From Streptomyces carpinensis (GTDB lineage: Bacteria > Actinomycetota > Actinomycetes > Streptomycetales > Streptomycetaceae): 64,000 nt of DNA. A program made the translations under genes and the position numbers. This document shows, piece after piece, positions 7,323 through 16,032 of this stretch. The stretch covers positions 1 to 64,000 of the forward strand of contig NZ_MUBM01000272.1 in NCBI RefSeq assembly GCF_002154505.1. Direction: 5' to 3'. How positions within the stretch are numbered: the stretch's first letter is position 1; each line of letters opens with the position of its first letter. The notes under the pieces are model-generated. The model did no database searches. It was given only the letters and a program-made list of their open reading frames with translations, and had not been told where the DNA came from.

Positions 7323-9086
7323 TCATCGGTGCGTCTCCAGGTGCCTGCGGTGCAGCCACTTGGGAAGCCCCGGCGCTTCCAGGAACCCCTCGGCGCGCGC
7401 CGCCGCGAGGCCGATGCGCGGCAGGTCCGCGCTCTTCTCGAAGAGCAGGAACCGCGGTTCCCAGATGGGGCGGTACTTGGCGTTGGCGCGGTACAGGGAC
7501 TCGATCTGCCACCAGCGGGAGAAGAAGCTGAGCAGCGACCGCCACAGCCTCAGCACCGGTCCGGCGCCGAGGCGCGCGCCGCGTTCGAAGACCGACCGGA
7601 ACACGGCGAAGTTCAGTGAGACCTGGGTGATCCGGATCTCCCCGGCGCGGCGCAGCAGTTCGAGCACCATGAACTCCACGAGCCCGTTCTCGGCGTGCCG
7701 GTCGCGGCGCATGAGGTCCAGGGAGAGACCGCGCGGCCCCCACGGCACGAAGGAGAGCAGGGCCTTGAGCTCGCCGCGGGCGTCGTGGCACTCCAGCATC
7801 ACGCACCGGCCGTCCCGGGGGTCCCCGAGCCGGCCCAGCGCCATGCTGAACCCGCGCTCGGTGGCCCCGTCCCGCCAGTCGTCCGCCCGTTCCACCAGGT
7901 AGGCCATCTCGTCCGCGGGAATGTCCTCGTGCCGCCGGATGCGCACGGTGTACCCGGCTCGCAACACCCGGTTGCGGGCCTGCCGCACGGTGCGCATGGC
8001 CCGTCCCTCCAGGGTGAACTCGGCGACCTCCACCACGGCCTCGTCGCCGAGCTCCAGGGCGTCCAGCCCGTGCCGGGCGTAGACCGTGCCCGCCTCCTCG
8101 CCCGCGCCCATCACGGCCGGGATCCAGCCGTGCGCCCGCGCCTGGTCCAGCCACGGCTCGATGGCGCCGGGCCAGGCCTCGGGATCGCCGATGGGGTCAC
8201 CGGAGGCGAGGCTGACGCCGCCCACCACCCGGTAGGCGACGGCGGCCTTGCCGGTCGGAGACCAGATGACGCTCTTCTCCCGGCGCAGCGCGAAGTAGCC
8301 GAGCGAGTCCCGCTCGCCGTGCCGCTCCAGCAGCTCCCGCAGCCGCTTCTCGTCGTCCTCGGTGAGCGGGTCGACGGCGCGCCGGGAGCGGAAGGCGGCG
8401 TAGAGGACGGCGAGGAGAAGAGCCGTGGACAGTGCGTTGATGGCGACGTTCGCCCAGTTGGGGGTGGCGATGCCGGGGACGTGGGTCTTCGGGGCGGCGA
8501 CCGAGACGAGCCGCAGCGTGCCGTAGTGCCAGCGATGGAGGTACGTCGAACGGGCCGCGTCCGGGGCCTGGTTGGTGACGGTCACCAGCAGTGCGGCCAG
8601 TAGCGAGGCCACGAGCGCGCCGCCCACCGCGACGGCGGCGGCGAGGCGGGGGTTGGCGCGGTCGCCCTTGGCGTAGAACTCGCGGCGTCCGAGCAGCAGC
8701 GCGGCGACGAAGGAGGCGGTCAGCGCCAGGGAGCACCAGTTCTGGACGGAGTCGCGGACCTCGGGGAACGCCGTCTGGGCGAACGCGAACAGCACCAGGA
8801 ACGGCCCGCTCAGCCCGAGGTTCAGGATCCAGGCGGCCCGCTTGCGGCGGCGCATGGTGATGGCCAGGAACGCGGTGAACACACCGGACGCGAAGCCGGC
8901 GGTGAGCAGGTACGGCGTGAAGAGGTTCTCCTGGTTGTGCCGCCGCACGTCCTGGCCGAGGGACACCCAGACCGCGCTGAGGAAGTTGACGAACGCGACG
9001 GCCCGCAGGTACCAGACGGCGAACGCGGCGGCCCGCTGCGAGCTCACGCCGCCAGGACGTACAGGTGCGAGTCGGGCATCTCCCAT
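7323..9086 (-). CDS. MprF/LysX-type phosphatidylglycerol lysyltransferase (DUF2156)
   Basis: Membrane protein of 587 residues. The first ~230 residues carry about six hydrophobic helices; the remainder is a DUF2156 (GNAT-like) domain with recognisable stretches KSVIWSPTGKAAVAYRVV, LASGDPIGD and SLDLMRRDR. Family members move lysine or another amino acid from aminoacyl-tRNA onto phosphatidylglycerol and flip the product, lowering sensitivity to cationic peptides. The lysyl-tRNA synthetase domain fused in mycobacterial LysX is absent, so it would depend on cellular Lys-tRNA. ATG 9086 has only a weak ribosome-binding site; GTG 9048 is a possible alternative. A 14-bp tandem repeat lies about 70 bp upstream. 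Confidence 0.85.
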   Translation of the reverse strand: MGDARLAPVRPGGVSSQRAAAFAVWYLRAVAFVNFLSAVWVSLGQDVRRHNQENLFTPYLLTAGFASGVFTAFLAITMRRRKRAAWILNLGLSGPFLVLFAFAQTAFPEVRDSVQNWCSLALTASFVAALLLGRREFYAKGDRANPRLAAAVAVGGALVASLLAALLVTVTNQAPDAARSTYLHRWHYGTLRLVSVAAPKTHVPGIATPNWANVAINALSTALLLAVLYAAFRSRRAVDPLTEDDEKRLRELLERHGERDSLGYFALRREKSVIWSPTGKAAVAYRVVGGVSLASGDPIGDPEAWPGAIEPWLDQARAHGWIPAVMGAGEEAGTVYARHGLDALELGDEAVVEVAEFTLEGRAMRTVRQARNRVLRAGYTVRIRRHEDIPADEMAYLVERADDWRDGATERGFSMALGRLGDPRDGRCVMLECHDARGELKALLSFVPWGPRGLSLDLMRRDRHAENGLVEFMVLELLRRAGEIRITQVSLNFAVFRSVFERGARLGAGPVLRLWRSLLSFFSRWWQIESLYRANAKYRPIWEPRFLLFEKSADLPRIGLAAARAEGFLEAPGLPKWLHRRHLETHR

Positions 9087-9153
9087 GAAGATGGATCATA
9101 TGGGCGTCCTGTCGCCGAACGTCCCTTTTCGCCTCGCACACACCAAGAGTGCA

Positions 9154-9195
9154 CCGGCGCATCATCACAGGCGCATCGGCACAGGGGCATCGGCA
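9154..9195. repeat. Three imperfect 14-bp tandem repeats upstream of lysyltransferase gene
   Basis: Units 9154-9167, 9168-9181 and 9182-9195 (consensus CAGGCGCATCGGCA) follow without spacers; the last two differ at one base and a partial copy follows. They lie 68-109 bp upstream of the start of the minus-strand lysyltransferase gene, where a regulator-binding array would be expected. Confidence 0.7.
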
Positions 9196-9329
9196 CATCA
9201 GCATGACCGCACCGGCCCGCCCGCGGCTGCCCGCTCGAGGCAGCCCCGCCGAAGGCGGCTCGGCCGGAAGGGGCCCGGCCGGAGGGGGCGGGCTGCCGAC
9301 GGCCGGGCTGCCGGGCGGGTGCGCTCGCC

Positions 9330-10439
9330 TCAGTCCGCCGACTGGTGGTCGCCGGATCCGGATTCGGACCCGGATTCGGGCTCGTCCGGCTTCTCCGGGG
9401 CCTCGGGGAGTTCCGCCGCCAGTGCCGCCGCGGCCTGGACCAGGGGAAGCGCCAGCAGTGCGCCCGTGCCCTCGCCGACGGTCACCCCGTGGTCGAGCAG
9501 CGGCTCCAGCGCCATCCGGTCCAGGGCCTTCGCCTGGCCGGGCTCCCCGCTGCTGTTCCCCGCCAGCCACCAGTCCGGCGCGCGGAACGCCACCCGCTGT
9601 CCCACCAGGGCGCACGCGGCCGAGACCACGCCGTCCAGGATCACGGGCAGCTTGCGCACCGCGCACTGCAGCAGGAAGCCGGTCATCGCGGTCAGGTCGG
9701 CCCCGCCCACCGTCGCCAGCAGCTGCAACTGGTCCCCGAGCACGGGCCGGGCCCGCCGCAGCGCGTCCCGGATCGCGGCGCACTTGCGCATCCACGCCAG
9801 GTCGTCGATCGCCTCACCGCCGCGCCCGGTCACCACGGACGCGTCCGTTCCGCACAGCGCGGCGATCAGCACCGCCGCCGCGGTGGTGCCGCCCACACTG
9901 ACGTCGCCGAGCACCACCAGGTCCGTGCCGGAGTCGGCCTCCTCGTCGGCCACCGCGACCCCGGCCCGGAAGGCGGCCTCCGCCTCCTCGAGGGTCAGCG
10001 CGTCCTCGACGTCGATGCGTCCGCTGCCGCGCCGCACCCGGTGCCGTACGACGTCCTCGGGCAGCGCCTCCGGCGCGCAGTCCAGGGCCATGTCCACCAC
10101 CCGCACCGGGACCCCGAGCCGCCGGGCCAGCACCGACACCGGCCGGCCGCCCTCCAGGAGCGCCCGCACCAGCTGCTCGGCGCCACCGGCGGGCCGCGCC
10201 GAGACGCCGAGCTTCGCGACGCCGTGGTCACCGGCGAAAACGATCACCCGCGGCCGTTCCACCGGCCGTACCGGCACCGCGCCCTGCGCCGCGGCCAGCC
10301 ACTCACCCAGGTCGTCGAGGCGGCCCAGCGAACCGGGCGGCACGATCCGACGCTCCCGGCGCGCCTCGGCATCACGGCGCACACCGCCGTCCGGACGCTC
10401 GATCAGATCGGTGAAGTCGTCGAGATTCAGCGAGCTCAT
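9330..10439 (-). CDS. cobT: Nicotinate-nucleotide--dimethylbenzimidazole phosphoribosyltransferase
   Basis: Cytosolic enzyme of 369 residues that makes alpha-ribazole phosphate from dimethylbenzimidazole and nicotinate mononucleotide, activating the lower ligand of cobalamin. Diagnostic motifs are RIVPPGSLGRLDDLGEWLA near the N-terminus, VIVFAGDHGVAKLGVSA, and the C-terminal HGVTVGEGTGA with the catalytic glutamate. The last ~20 residues are a low-complexity Ser/Glu/Gly/Asp tail. The ATG at 10439 gives MSSLNLDDFTDLIERPDG. It is divergent from the methyltransferase gene; cobU lies 1.3 kb upstream and cobS 3.6 kb downstream on the same strand. Confidence 0.95.
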   Translation of the reverse strand: MSSLNLDDFTDLIERPDGGVRRDAEARRERRIVPPGSLGRLDDLGEWLAAAQGAVPVRPVERPRVIVFAGDHGVAKLGVSARPAGGAEQLVRALLEGGRPVSVLARRLGVPVRVVDMALDCAPEALPEDVVRHRVRRGSGRIDVEDALTLEEAEAAFRAGVAVADEEADSGTDLVVLGDVSVGGTTAAAVLIAALCGTDASVVTGRGGEAIDDLAWMRKCAAIRDALRRARPVLGDQLQLLATVGGADLTAMTGFLLQCAVRKLPVILDGVVSAACALVGQRVAFRAPDWWLAGNSSGEPGQAKALDRMALEPLLDHGVTVGEGTGALLALPLVQAAAALAAELPEAPEKPDEPESGSESGSGDHQSAD

Positions 10440-10616
10440 TCGCCGAACAGTACCGGCCCCGGTCGAACACGACCGACCCACATCGCCACCACACCCGTAC
10501 GGCGTCTTTCCGGCCAAGATCTTGATCACATACGTTCCCTTTGCGGTGAATTGCCGACAGTGGTCGCCGGTCGGCCGCTCACCGCCGTACGCCCTCTCGC
10601 CCCACCGGGAGCCGCC

Positions 10617-11699
10617 ATGCCGTCCCTGTCGTACGCCTCGCGGGTCTACGACCCGCGCCGGGTCGCGTACGCCGCCGAACTCGCCCAGGGCACCGACCGG
10701 TTCCACGAGCCGCGCCGCGAGGACTGCCCGTGGTGCGGCTCGGCCCGGCTGCGCACCCGGCTGCGCGCGCCGGACCTGATGCAGCACAAACCCGGCAGGT
10801 TCGCGGTCGACCAGTGCGCGGACTGCGGGCACCTCTTCCAGAACCCCCGGCTCACCTCGGCGGGGCTGGCCTTCTACCACCGGGACCACGACGAGACCGA
10901 CCGGGGCGGCCTGCCCGATCCGGTGCTCGCCGTCCGCCACGGCCACCGCCGGCACCGCTTCGACGCACGCCTGATGCGGAACGTGGGCGAACCGGAGAGC
11001 TGGCTGGACGTCGGCACGGGCCACGCCCACTTCCCGGCGGCGGCCCGGGAGGTGTTCCCGTACACCTCCTTCGACGGACTCGACCCGACGCCACGCGTGG
11101 TGCAGGCCCGCGCGGCCGGGCGGATCGAGGAGGCCCACGTCGGCCATCTGGCCGACCCGCACATCGCGAACCGCCTGCGCGGCCGTTACGACGTGGTCAG
11201 CGTGTTCCACCACCTGGCACACGCCCCCGACCCGCGCGCGGAACTGCGGGGCGCCCTCGGCGCGCTGCGGCCCGGCGGTCACCTCCTCGTCGAACTCCCC
11301 GACCCGCGCAGCCTGTTCGCCCTGCTGCTGGGCAAGTGGTGGCTGCCCCACGGCCAGCCGCGTCACCTGCACCTGCTGCCTCTGCGCAACCTCCGCGCGG
11401 AACTGGAGTCCGCCGGCTGCACGATCCTCGTCACCGACCGCCGCACCCCGCACACCCCCAACGACCTGTCGGCGGCCCTGGCCCTGGCCCTCACCCACGC
11501 CCTGCCCGCCGCCGACGCACCCTGGCGCACCACCCCGCCCGGCCGCCTCCGGCGCGCCCTGCGCGCGGTCCTCGCCACCCCGGTCGGCCCGCTGGTGGAC
11601 GCGGTGGCGGCCGTGGACGTCGTGCTGTCCCCGCTGCTGCGCCGCGTCCCCGGCCTCTCCAACGCCTACCGCGTCGTCGCCCGCCGGGACACCGCCTGA
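10617..11699 (+). CDS. Class I SAM-dependent methyltransferase with N-terminal zinc ribbon
   Basis: A 360-residue protein. Residues ~35-70 hold two cysteine pairs (CPWCG and CADCGH) forming a probable zinc ribbon. The following Rossmann domain shows a degenerate motif I (SWLDVGTGHAHFP), an acidic residue in FDGLDPT, and a post-motif ALRPGGHLLVELPDP. This architecture matches the methyltransferase families that modify sugars or small metabolites, but the substrate cannot be told. The ATG at 10617 has GGGAG 6 nt upstream. It is transcribed away from cobT and towards cobU, so it is probably a single-gene unit unrelated to the cob genes. Confidence 0.8.
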   Translation: MPSLSYASRVYDPRRVAYAAELAQGTDRFHEPRREDCPWCGSARLRTRLRAPDLMQHKPGRFAVDQCADCGHLFQNPRLTSAGLAFYHRDHDETDRGGLPDPVLAVRHGHRRHRFDARLMRNVGEPESWLDVGTGHAHFPAAAREVFPYTSFDGLDPTPRVVQARAAGRIEEAHVGHLADPHIANRLRGRYDVVSVFHHLAHAPDPRAELRGALGALRPGGHLLVELPDPRSLFALLLGKWWLPHGQPRHLHLLPLRNLRAELESAGCTILVTDRRTPHTPNDLSAALALALTHALPAADAPWRTTPPGRLRRALRAVLATPVGPLVDAVAAVDVVLSPLLRRVPGLSNAYRVVARRDTA

Positions 11700-11739
11700 G
11701 ACGGGCCGCTACGGCGGGGACGCCGCCGCCGGGCGCCGC

Positions 11740-12942
11740 TCAGCCGCGCAGCACCATCGCCTGGCCCGCCACCACCAGCAGGACCTGCTCGCACTCGGCG
11801 GCGAAGGCCGTGTTCAGACGGCCGAGTTCGTCGCGGTAGCGGCGGCCCGAGGCGGTGGCCGGGACGATGCCGGAACCGACCTCGTTGGAGACCGCGACCA
11901 CCGTGCGGCGACTCGCCCGGACGGCGGCCGTCAGGGCGGCCACCCGGTCCCGCAGGGCCCGTTCGCCGCCGCCCGCCCACTCGGCGTCGTCCCAGGCGCC
12001 CACGGAGTCCATCACGTCCGTCAGCCACAGCGACAGGCAGTCGATGAGCAGCGGCGGACCGGTCTCCCGCAGGAGCGGCACCAGGTCGCAGGTCTCGACG
12101 GTGCGCCAGGAGCCCGGCCGCCGCTCCCGGTGCGTGGCGACCCGGGCCGCCCATTCGGCGTCGCCGCTCCGGGTGCCGCCCGTGGCGACGTAGAGCACGC
12201 CGGGGAAGGCCTCCAGTCGCCGTTCGGCCTCCACCGACTTGCCCGACCGCGCCCCGCCCAGCACGAGTGTGCGCCGGGGCACGTCCGGTGCGCCCTGGTA
12301 CGCCCCGACCGTCAGCGTGGTGCCGTCCGGCACCGCCCGCGCCCCGGCCGCCGCGAGCCGGCGCCGCAGCTCCGCCCCCGGCGGCACGTCGTGGTCCAGG
12401 TGGACGCCGACGACGTCCGTGGCCGGGCCCACCGCGCCCACCGAGCGCAGCTTGGCGAGGGCGTCCGGCCGGCCCACGACATCCGCGAGGACCATGTCGT
12501 ACGTCTGGGCCGTGCCCTCCTCCAGACCGGCCGGCGCGCCGCCCGGCGGCAGGTACAGCAGCCGCTGCCCGTCCGGACCGGTCACCGCGTACCCCGTGCC
12601 CGGGGCGTCCAGCGCCACCGCCCGCACCCGATGCCCCGTCAGCAGCGCCAGCTCCCGCCCGTCCGGCACCCGGCCCGGCTGCGGCAGCCCGGCCGGCACC
12701 TCCACGGCCGGCCCGTCGTGCGGGTGCGACAGCAGGACCTGGCGCACACCGCCGAGCGATGTGCCCGCCCGCGCGGCCGCGAACGCCGCGCCGGGGGTCA
12801 GGTCCAGCAGCATCGTCCCGTCCACGAGCAGCGCGGTCGCCGCGCGCGCCTGCGCGCCGAGGGACGACGCGCAGACCGCGCAGGGGCATTGGGGGCGGGG
12901 AAGTCCGACGGGGGCACCGGTGCCGAGCAGAGTCACGTCCAC
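11740..12942 (-). CDS. cobU: Metallo-beta-lactamase-like domain fused to adenosylcobinamide kinase/guanylyltransferase
   Basis: A 400-residue two-domain protein. The C-terminal ~175 residues are CobU: Walker A LGGARSGKS, then YVATGG, DCLSLWLTD and VSNEVGSGIVP. CobU phosphorylates adenosylcobinamide and transfers GMP to it. The N-terminal ~220 residues are a PhnP-like metallo-beta-lactamase fold with a possible structural zinc cluster (CPCAVC), but the usual HxHxDH is degenerate (SHPHDGP), so hydrolase activity is doubtful. The same fusion occurs in other streptomycetes to my knowledge. The GTG at 12942 starts at the conserved MDVTLLGTGAPVG; its ribosome-binding site is weak. Cobalamin assembly role shared with cobT and cobS. 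Confidence 0.9.
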   Translation of the reverse strand: MDVTLLGTGAPVGLPRPQCPCAVCASSLGAQARAATALLVDGTMLLDLTPGAAFAAARAGTSLGGVRQVLLSHPHDGPAVEVPAGLPQPGRVPDGRELALLTGHRVRAVALDAPGTGYAVTGPDGQRLLYLPPGGAPAGLEEGTAQTYDMVLADVVGRPDALAKLRSVGAVGPATDVVGVHLDHDVPPGAELRRRLAAAGARAVPDGTTLTVGAYQGAPDVPRRTLVLGGARSGKSVEAERRLEAFPGVLYVATGGTRSGDAEWAARVATHRERRPGSWRTVETCDLVPLLRETGPPLLIDCLSLWLTDVMDSVGAWDDAEWAGGGERALRDRVAALTAAVRASRRTVVAVSNEVGSGIVPATASGRRYRDELGRLNTAFAAECEQVLLVVAGQAMVLRG

Positions 12943-13056
12943 GGACCCGATTTTCCTGGGTCGCCGCAGGTCTTGCGCATCCGGCTAGGCTGCGGGCAGG
13001 AGCCGGACCATGATCCGGCTTCCGCTGTGCAGTGTGCTCACATCAGGGAGGCGTAC

Positions 13057-13275
13057 ATGGCGGCATGGACGTGGCGGTTCGAGACGGCCGACGGGACGGA
13101 GGTCCAGCCCGCGGTGCAGCCCGAGGAGTTCACCACGCAGGGCGACGCCGAGTCCTGGATCGGGGAGAACTGGAAGGCCCTGCTCGACGGGGGCGCGGAC
13201 CAGGTGCGGCTGTTCGAGGACTCCGCGGAGATCTACGGCCCGATGAGCCTGCACGCCGACGGCCCCGAGGCCTAG
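13057..13275 (+). CDS. Conserved 72-residue protein of unknown function
   Basis: Small acidic protein starting MAAWTWRFETADGTEV and ending in LHADGPEA, with no signal peptide, helix or cysteine motif. I recognise it only as a conserved small streptomycete protein. The ATG at 13057 is supported by AGGGAGG 5 nt upstream. A TAGGCT -10-like box about 70 bp upstream and a small hairpin (AGCCGGA/TCCGGCT, 13001-13020) lie in its probable leader. It converges on the HtrA-like gene across a shared terminator. Confidence 0.7.
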   Translation: MAAWTWRFETADGTEVQPAVQPEEFTTQGDAESWIGENWKALLDGGADQVRLFEDSAEIYGPMSLHADGPEA

Positions 13276-13415
13276 GTCACGGCAACGCGGCCGGGCAGCG
13301 GTGTCAGGGTGCGCGAGAGCGGCGTGATCCGAACGGGGAGGTCCTGGGGCCGGTCCGACAGCCCGGGGGCACGTCCGGCACTTGCCTCGTCCGCCCGGTG
13401 AGCGGCCCCGTGGAA

Positions 13416-13440
13416 GGGGGCGGTCACGGTGACCGCCCCC
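13416..13440. terminator. Bidirectional terminator between 72-residue protein and HtrA-like gene
   Basis: Perfect inverted repeat of 12-bp arms (GGGGGCGGTCAC / GTGACCGCCCCC), extended by AA/TT pairs on the outside, so either strand yields a GC-rich hairpin followed by a short T run. It lies between convergent genes. Confidence 0.8.
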
Positions 13441-13452
13441 TTTCCGCACGGT

Positions 13453-14559
13453 TCACTGCTCGCCCAGCGTCACCTCCACCGTCGTCTCGGCGCCGTTGCG
13501 CGAGTACGTCACCTTCGTCTTCTGCCCCGGCTTGTCGGACGCCAGCGCCTCGGACAGCGAGGTGATCGTCGTGATGCCGGTGCCGCCGAGCCGGATGATC
13601 ACGTCCCCGGGCCGGATGCCCGCCCGGTCCGCCGCGCCGCCCGCCTTCACGTCCACCACGGCGACCCCCGCGGGCTGGTAGCCGGCGTTGACGACGGTGC
13701 GCCCGGTGATGCCCAGCGCCGCCCGGCCGGAGTCGACGACCCTGCCGTACTTCACGATCTGGCCGGCGATCGTCTTCACCATCGACGCCGGGATGGCGAA
13801 GCCGATGCCGGGCGCCGCGCTGCCCCCGAGCTGGGGATCGACCGCGGCGAGCGTCGGAATGCCGATGACCTGACTGCTCAGGTTCACCAGCGCGCCGCCG
13901 CTGTTGCCCGGATTGATAGAGGCCGAGGTCTGCACCATGTTGGCGATCGTGGCCCCGGTGCCGCCCTCGCTCTGCCCCTCGCTGACGGTCCGCCCGGTCG
14001 CCGACACGATCCCCTCGGTCACGCTCGAGGACAGCCCGAGCGGCGAACCCATGGCGAGGACGATCTGCCCGACCGCGACCTTCTGCGAATCACCGAAGGC
14101 GGCCGCCTTCAGCCCGCGGGGAACCTTGTCCAGCTTGACCACGGCGAGATCCTGGGCCGGGTAGGAGGAGACGAGGGTCGCGGTGAGCACCTCCTCGCTG
14201 CCCGCCGTGGTGACGTGGAACCTCTTCGCGCTCCCGACGACGTGCGCGTTGGTGACGACGTGCCCCTTGTCGTCGTACACGACCCCCGACCCCAGACTGT
14301 GGCCGGCCTGGATCTGCACCACCGACGGCAGTACGTTCCTGATCACCCGCTCGTAGTCGCTCTGCAGGTCGGTCGCGGCCGCGGGCTCGTCCACCCGGCG
14401 CCCGGAGGGGTCCTTCGTCCCGGAGGCCGCCGCCTCCTTTGGCGTCGAGGAGCCGTTGCATCCGGACAGCAGCGCGGCACAGCAGATCAGAGCGGCGAGC
14501 GGAGCGACCATCCGGAGAGCCGGCCGGAGGGTCCGGGCACGAGCACGGGAAACGTCCAT
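13453..14559 (-). CDS. HtrA/DegP-like serine protease, lipoprotein
   Basis: Extracytoplasmic trypsin-like protease with one PDZ domain, 368 residues. The signal sequence ends in LLSGC with Cys34 as lipidation site. The catalytic triad is visible as His106 (TNAHVV), Asp137 (AQDLAVV) and Ser220 (NPGNSGGAL). The C-terminal PDZ domain runs from about residue 270 and has GIRPGDVIIRLGG. Such enzymes degrade misfolded envelope proteins. ATG 14559 is the only sensible start. The methyltransferase gene lies 88 bp upstream on the same strand, with a GC-rich inverted repeat between them. Confidence 0.9.
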   Translation of the reverse strand: MDVSRARARTLRPALRMVAPLAALICCAALLSGCNGSSTPKEAAASGTKDPSGRRVDEPAAATDLQSDYERVIRNVLPSVVQIQAGHSLGSGVVYDDKGHVVTNAHVVGSAKRFHVTTAGSEEVLTATLVSSYPAQDLAVVKLDKVPRGLKAAAFGDSQKVAVGQIVLAMGSPLGLSSSVTEGIVSATGRTVSEGQSEGGTGATIANMVQTSASINPGNSGGALVNLSSQVIGIPTLAAVDPQLGGSAAPGIGFAIPASMVKTIAGQIVKYGRVVDSGRAALGITGRTVVNAGYQPAGVAVVDVKAGGAADRAGIRPGDVIIRLGGTGITTITSLSEALASDKPGQKTKVTYSRNGAETTVEVTLGEQ

Positions 14560-14647
14560 GTCCCGAGTCTCACGGCGGGGTGGGTACCCGGCTTGCCGGG
14601 TTCACCCGAACGAGCGGCCCGGGAGAGCCCGGGAGAGAACAGCGGCC

Positions 14648-15436
14648 TCAGCCGCGTACCCCGCACAGGTGCAGCAGCGCCGCGACCGCGCGGTACGGGT
14701 CGGTGCGCCCGGCCCGCTCCTCGGCGGCCAGCAGCATCTCCACGTCGGCCGGGAGCCGAGCGCCGTCCGCCGCCGTGTCCGTGAAGACCCGCACCCCGTA
14801 CCAGGCGTGCAGCGGAGCCCCGATCCCGGCGAGGGTGGCCGTCAGATCGGCGAGCCGGTCCGCCCGCACGTCCAGGCCCAGCCGGTTGCGGTACGCGGTC
14901 GTGTCGAACGCGGTCAGCGCCCCCGGCCAGTCACCGGACAGTCCCGGCCGCAGCGCCAGCGCGTCGCCGTTGCGCACCAGCAGCGAGAGCAGGCCGCCCG
15001 GCGCGAGCATCCGCGCCAGCCCCGCCAGCAGCGGATCGGGCTCCTCGACGTACATCAGCACGCCATGGCACAGCACCACGTCGAAGCTGCCCGGCAGGAA
15101 GTGCACCCCGGTGTCCTGACCGTCGCCCTCGACGATCCGCATCCGCGCCCGGATGCCCTCCGGCTCCGCGGCCAGCGCCGCACGCGCCACGGAGATCATC
15201 CTCTGGTCGCGTTCCAGGCCGGTCACCTGGTGCCCGGCCCGTGCCAGCCGCAGCGCCTGCGTGCCCTGGCCCATCCCCACGTCGAGCACCCTCAGCCGCT
15301 GCCCGACCGGGAACCGCCCGGCTATCTGCTCGTCGAGCTGCCGGGCAACCAGCTCCTGCCGGACGACGTCACGCAGCCCGCCCAGCTTGTCCAGCCAGGC
15401 ATCGGCCGCACCTCCGGAGAAAGGTTCCGCGCTCAG
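14648..15436 (-). CDS. SAM-dependent methyltransferase with apparent CTG start
   Basis: Class I methyltransferase of about 262 residues: motif I LRVLDVGMGQGTQAL, acidic end of strand 2 VTGLERD, then DVVLCHGVLMYVEEPD and MLAPGGLLSLLVRN. It resembles CmoA/SmtA-like small-molecule or tRNA-modifying methyltransferases; the substrate is unknown. Homology seems to begin at SAEPFSGGAADAWLDKLGG. No ATG, GTG or TTG is in frame between that point and a codon nearly 190 bp upstream inside the preceding gene. The CTG at 15436 has GGAGAG 5 nt upstream and overlaps the upstream TGA as CTGA, exactly where an ATGA/GTGA start would be, so it is proposed as the start. Confidence 0.75.
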   Translation of the reverse strand: MSAEPFSGGAADAWLDKLGGLRDVVRQELVARQLDEQIAGRFPVGQRLRVLDVGMGQGTQALRLARAGHQVTGLERDQRMISVARAALAAEPEGIRARMRIVEGDGQDTGVHFLPGSFDVVLCHGVLMYVEEPDPLLAGLARMLAPGGLLSLLVRNGDALALRPGLSGDWPGALTAFDTTAYRNRLGLDVRADRLADLTATLAGIGAPLHAWYGVRVFTDTAADGARLPADVEMLLAAEERAGRTDPYRAVAALLHLCGVRG

Positions 15437-16032
15437 GGCCGCTCTCCGCGCTTGACCTGCGGCTTCGGCAGCCGGAGCCGGCGCATCTGCAGGGAGCGCA
15501 TCAGGGCGTAGGCGACCGCGCCCCGCTTGTTCTCGTTCGGGAAGCGCTCGGCGATCCGCTTCTTCAGCCGGAAACCGCTGACGACCGAGTCGAGCACGAT
15601 CAGCACGATCACCACGAGCCACAACAGCAGAGCGATGTTCTGCAGGTAGCCCACGTGCACCATGCTCAGCACCAGGATGACCACGGCCATCGGCAGGAAG
15701 AACTCGGCGATGTTGAACCGCGAGTCGATGAAGTCGCGGGCGAGCTTGCGCACCGGACCCTTGTCACGGGCCGGGAGGTAACGCTCGTCGCCGCTGGCCA
15801 GCGCCTGGCGCTGCCGCTCCAGCTGGACACGGCGCTCCTCGCGCTGCCGCTTGGCGGCCTCCTTGCGCGTGGTCGGCGTGTTGGCGACGCTGCGGCGCTG
15901 GGACTGGGCCTCACTGCGCTTGGGCGTGGGGCGGCCCTTGGGAGCCTGGGGGTCACGGGGCTGCTTGGAGAAGTTCACCGGCGCCTTGTCGGCGGTCGGG
16001 GCCTTCTCTTCCTTGGCACGGCTACGGAACAC
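15433..16032 (-). CDS. DUF3043 membrane protein
   Basis: Conserved actinobacterial membrane protein. A basic, Lys/Arg/Gln-rich N-terminal half (coiled-coil-like KEAAKRQREERRVQLERQRQ) precedes two close transmembrane helices around residues 110-160. A basic C-terminus follows that includes RIAERFPNENKRGAVAYALMR. The function is unknown. The GTG at 16032 gives MFRSRAKEEKAP, the N-terminus usual in this family; ATG 16053 or 16062 would add 7 or 10 residues. Its stop overlaps the start of the methyltransferase gene by 4 bp, so the two are probably translationally coupled. Confidence 0.8.
   Translation of the reverse strand: MFRSRAKEEKAPTADKAPVNFSKQPRDPQAPKGRPTPKRSEAQSQRRSVANTPTTRKEAAKRQREERRVQLERQRQALASGDERYLPARDKGPVRKLARDFIDSRFNIAEFFLPMAVVILVLSMVHVGYLQNIALLLWLVVIVLIVLDSVVSGFRLKKRIAERFPNENKRGAVAYALMRSLQMRRLRLPKPQVKRGERP

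Noticed and set aside
10440-10616. Cobalamin riboswitch upstream of cobT, cobU or cobS
   Set aside because: No B12-box or matching structure was recognised in the upstream intervals of any of the three cob genes.
13416-13445. Operator at the GGTCACGGTGACC palindrome
   Set aside because: It lies between convergent genes and continues into a GC-rich stem with flanking A/T pairs, so it is a bidirectional terminator.
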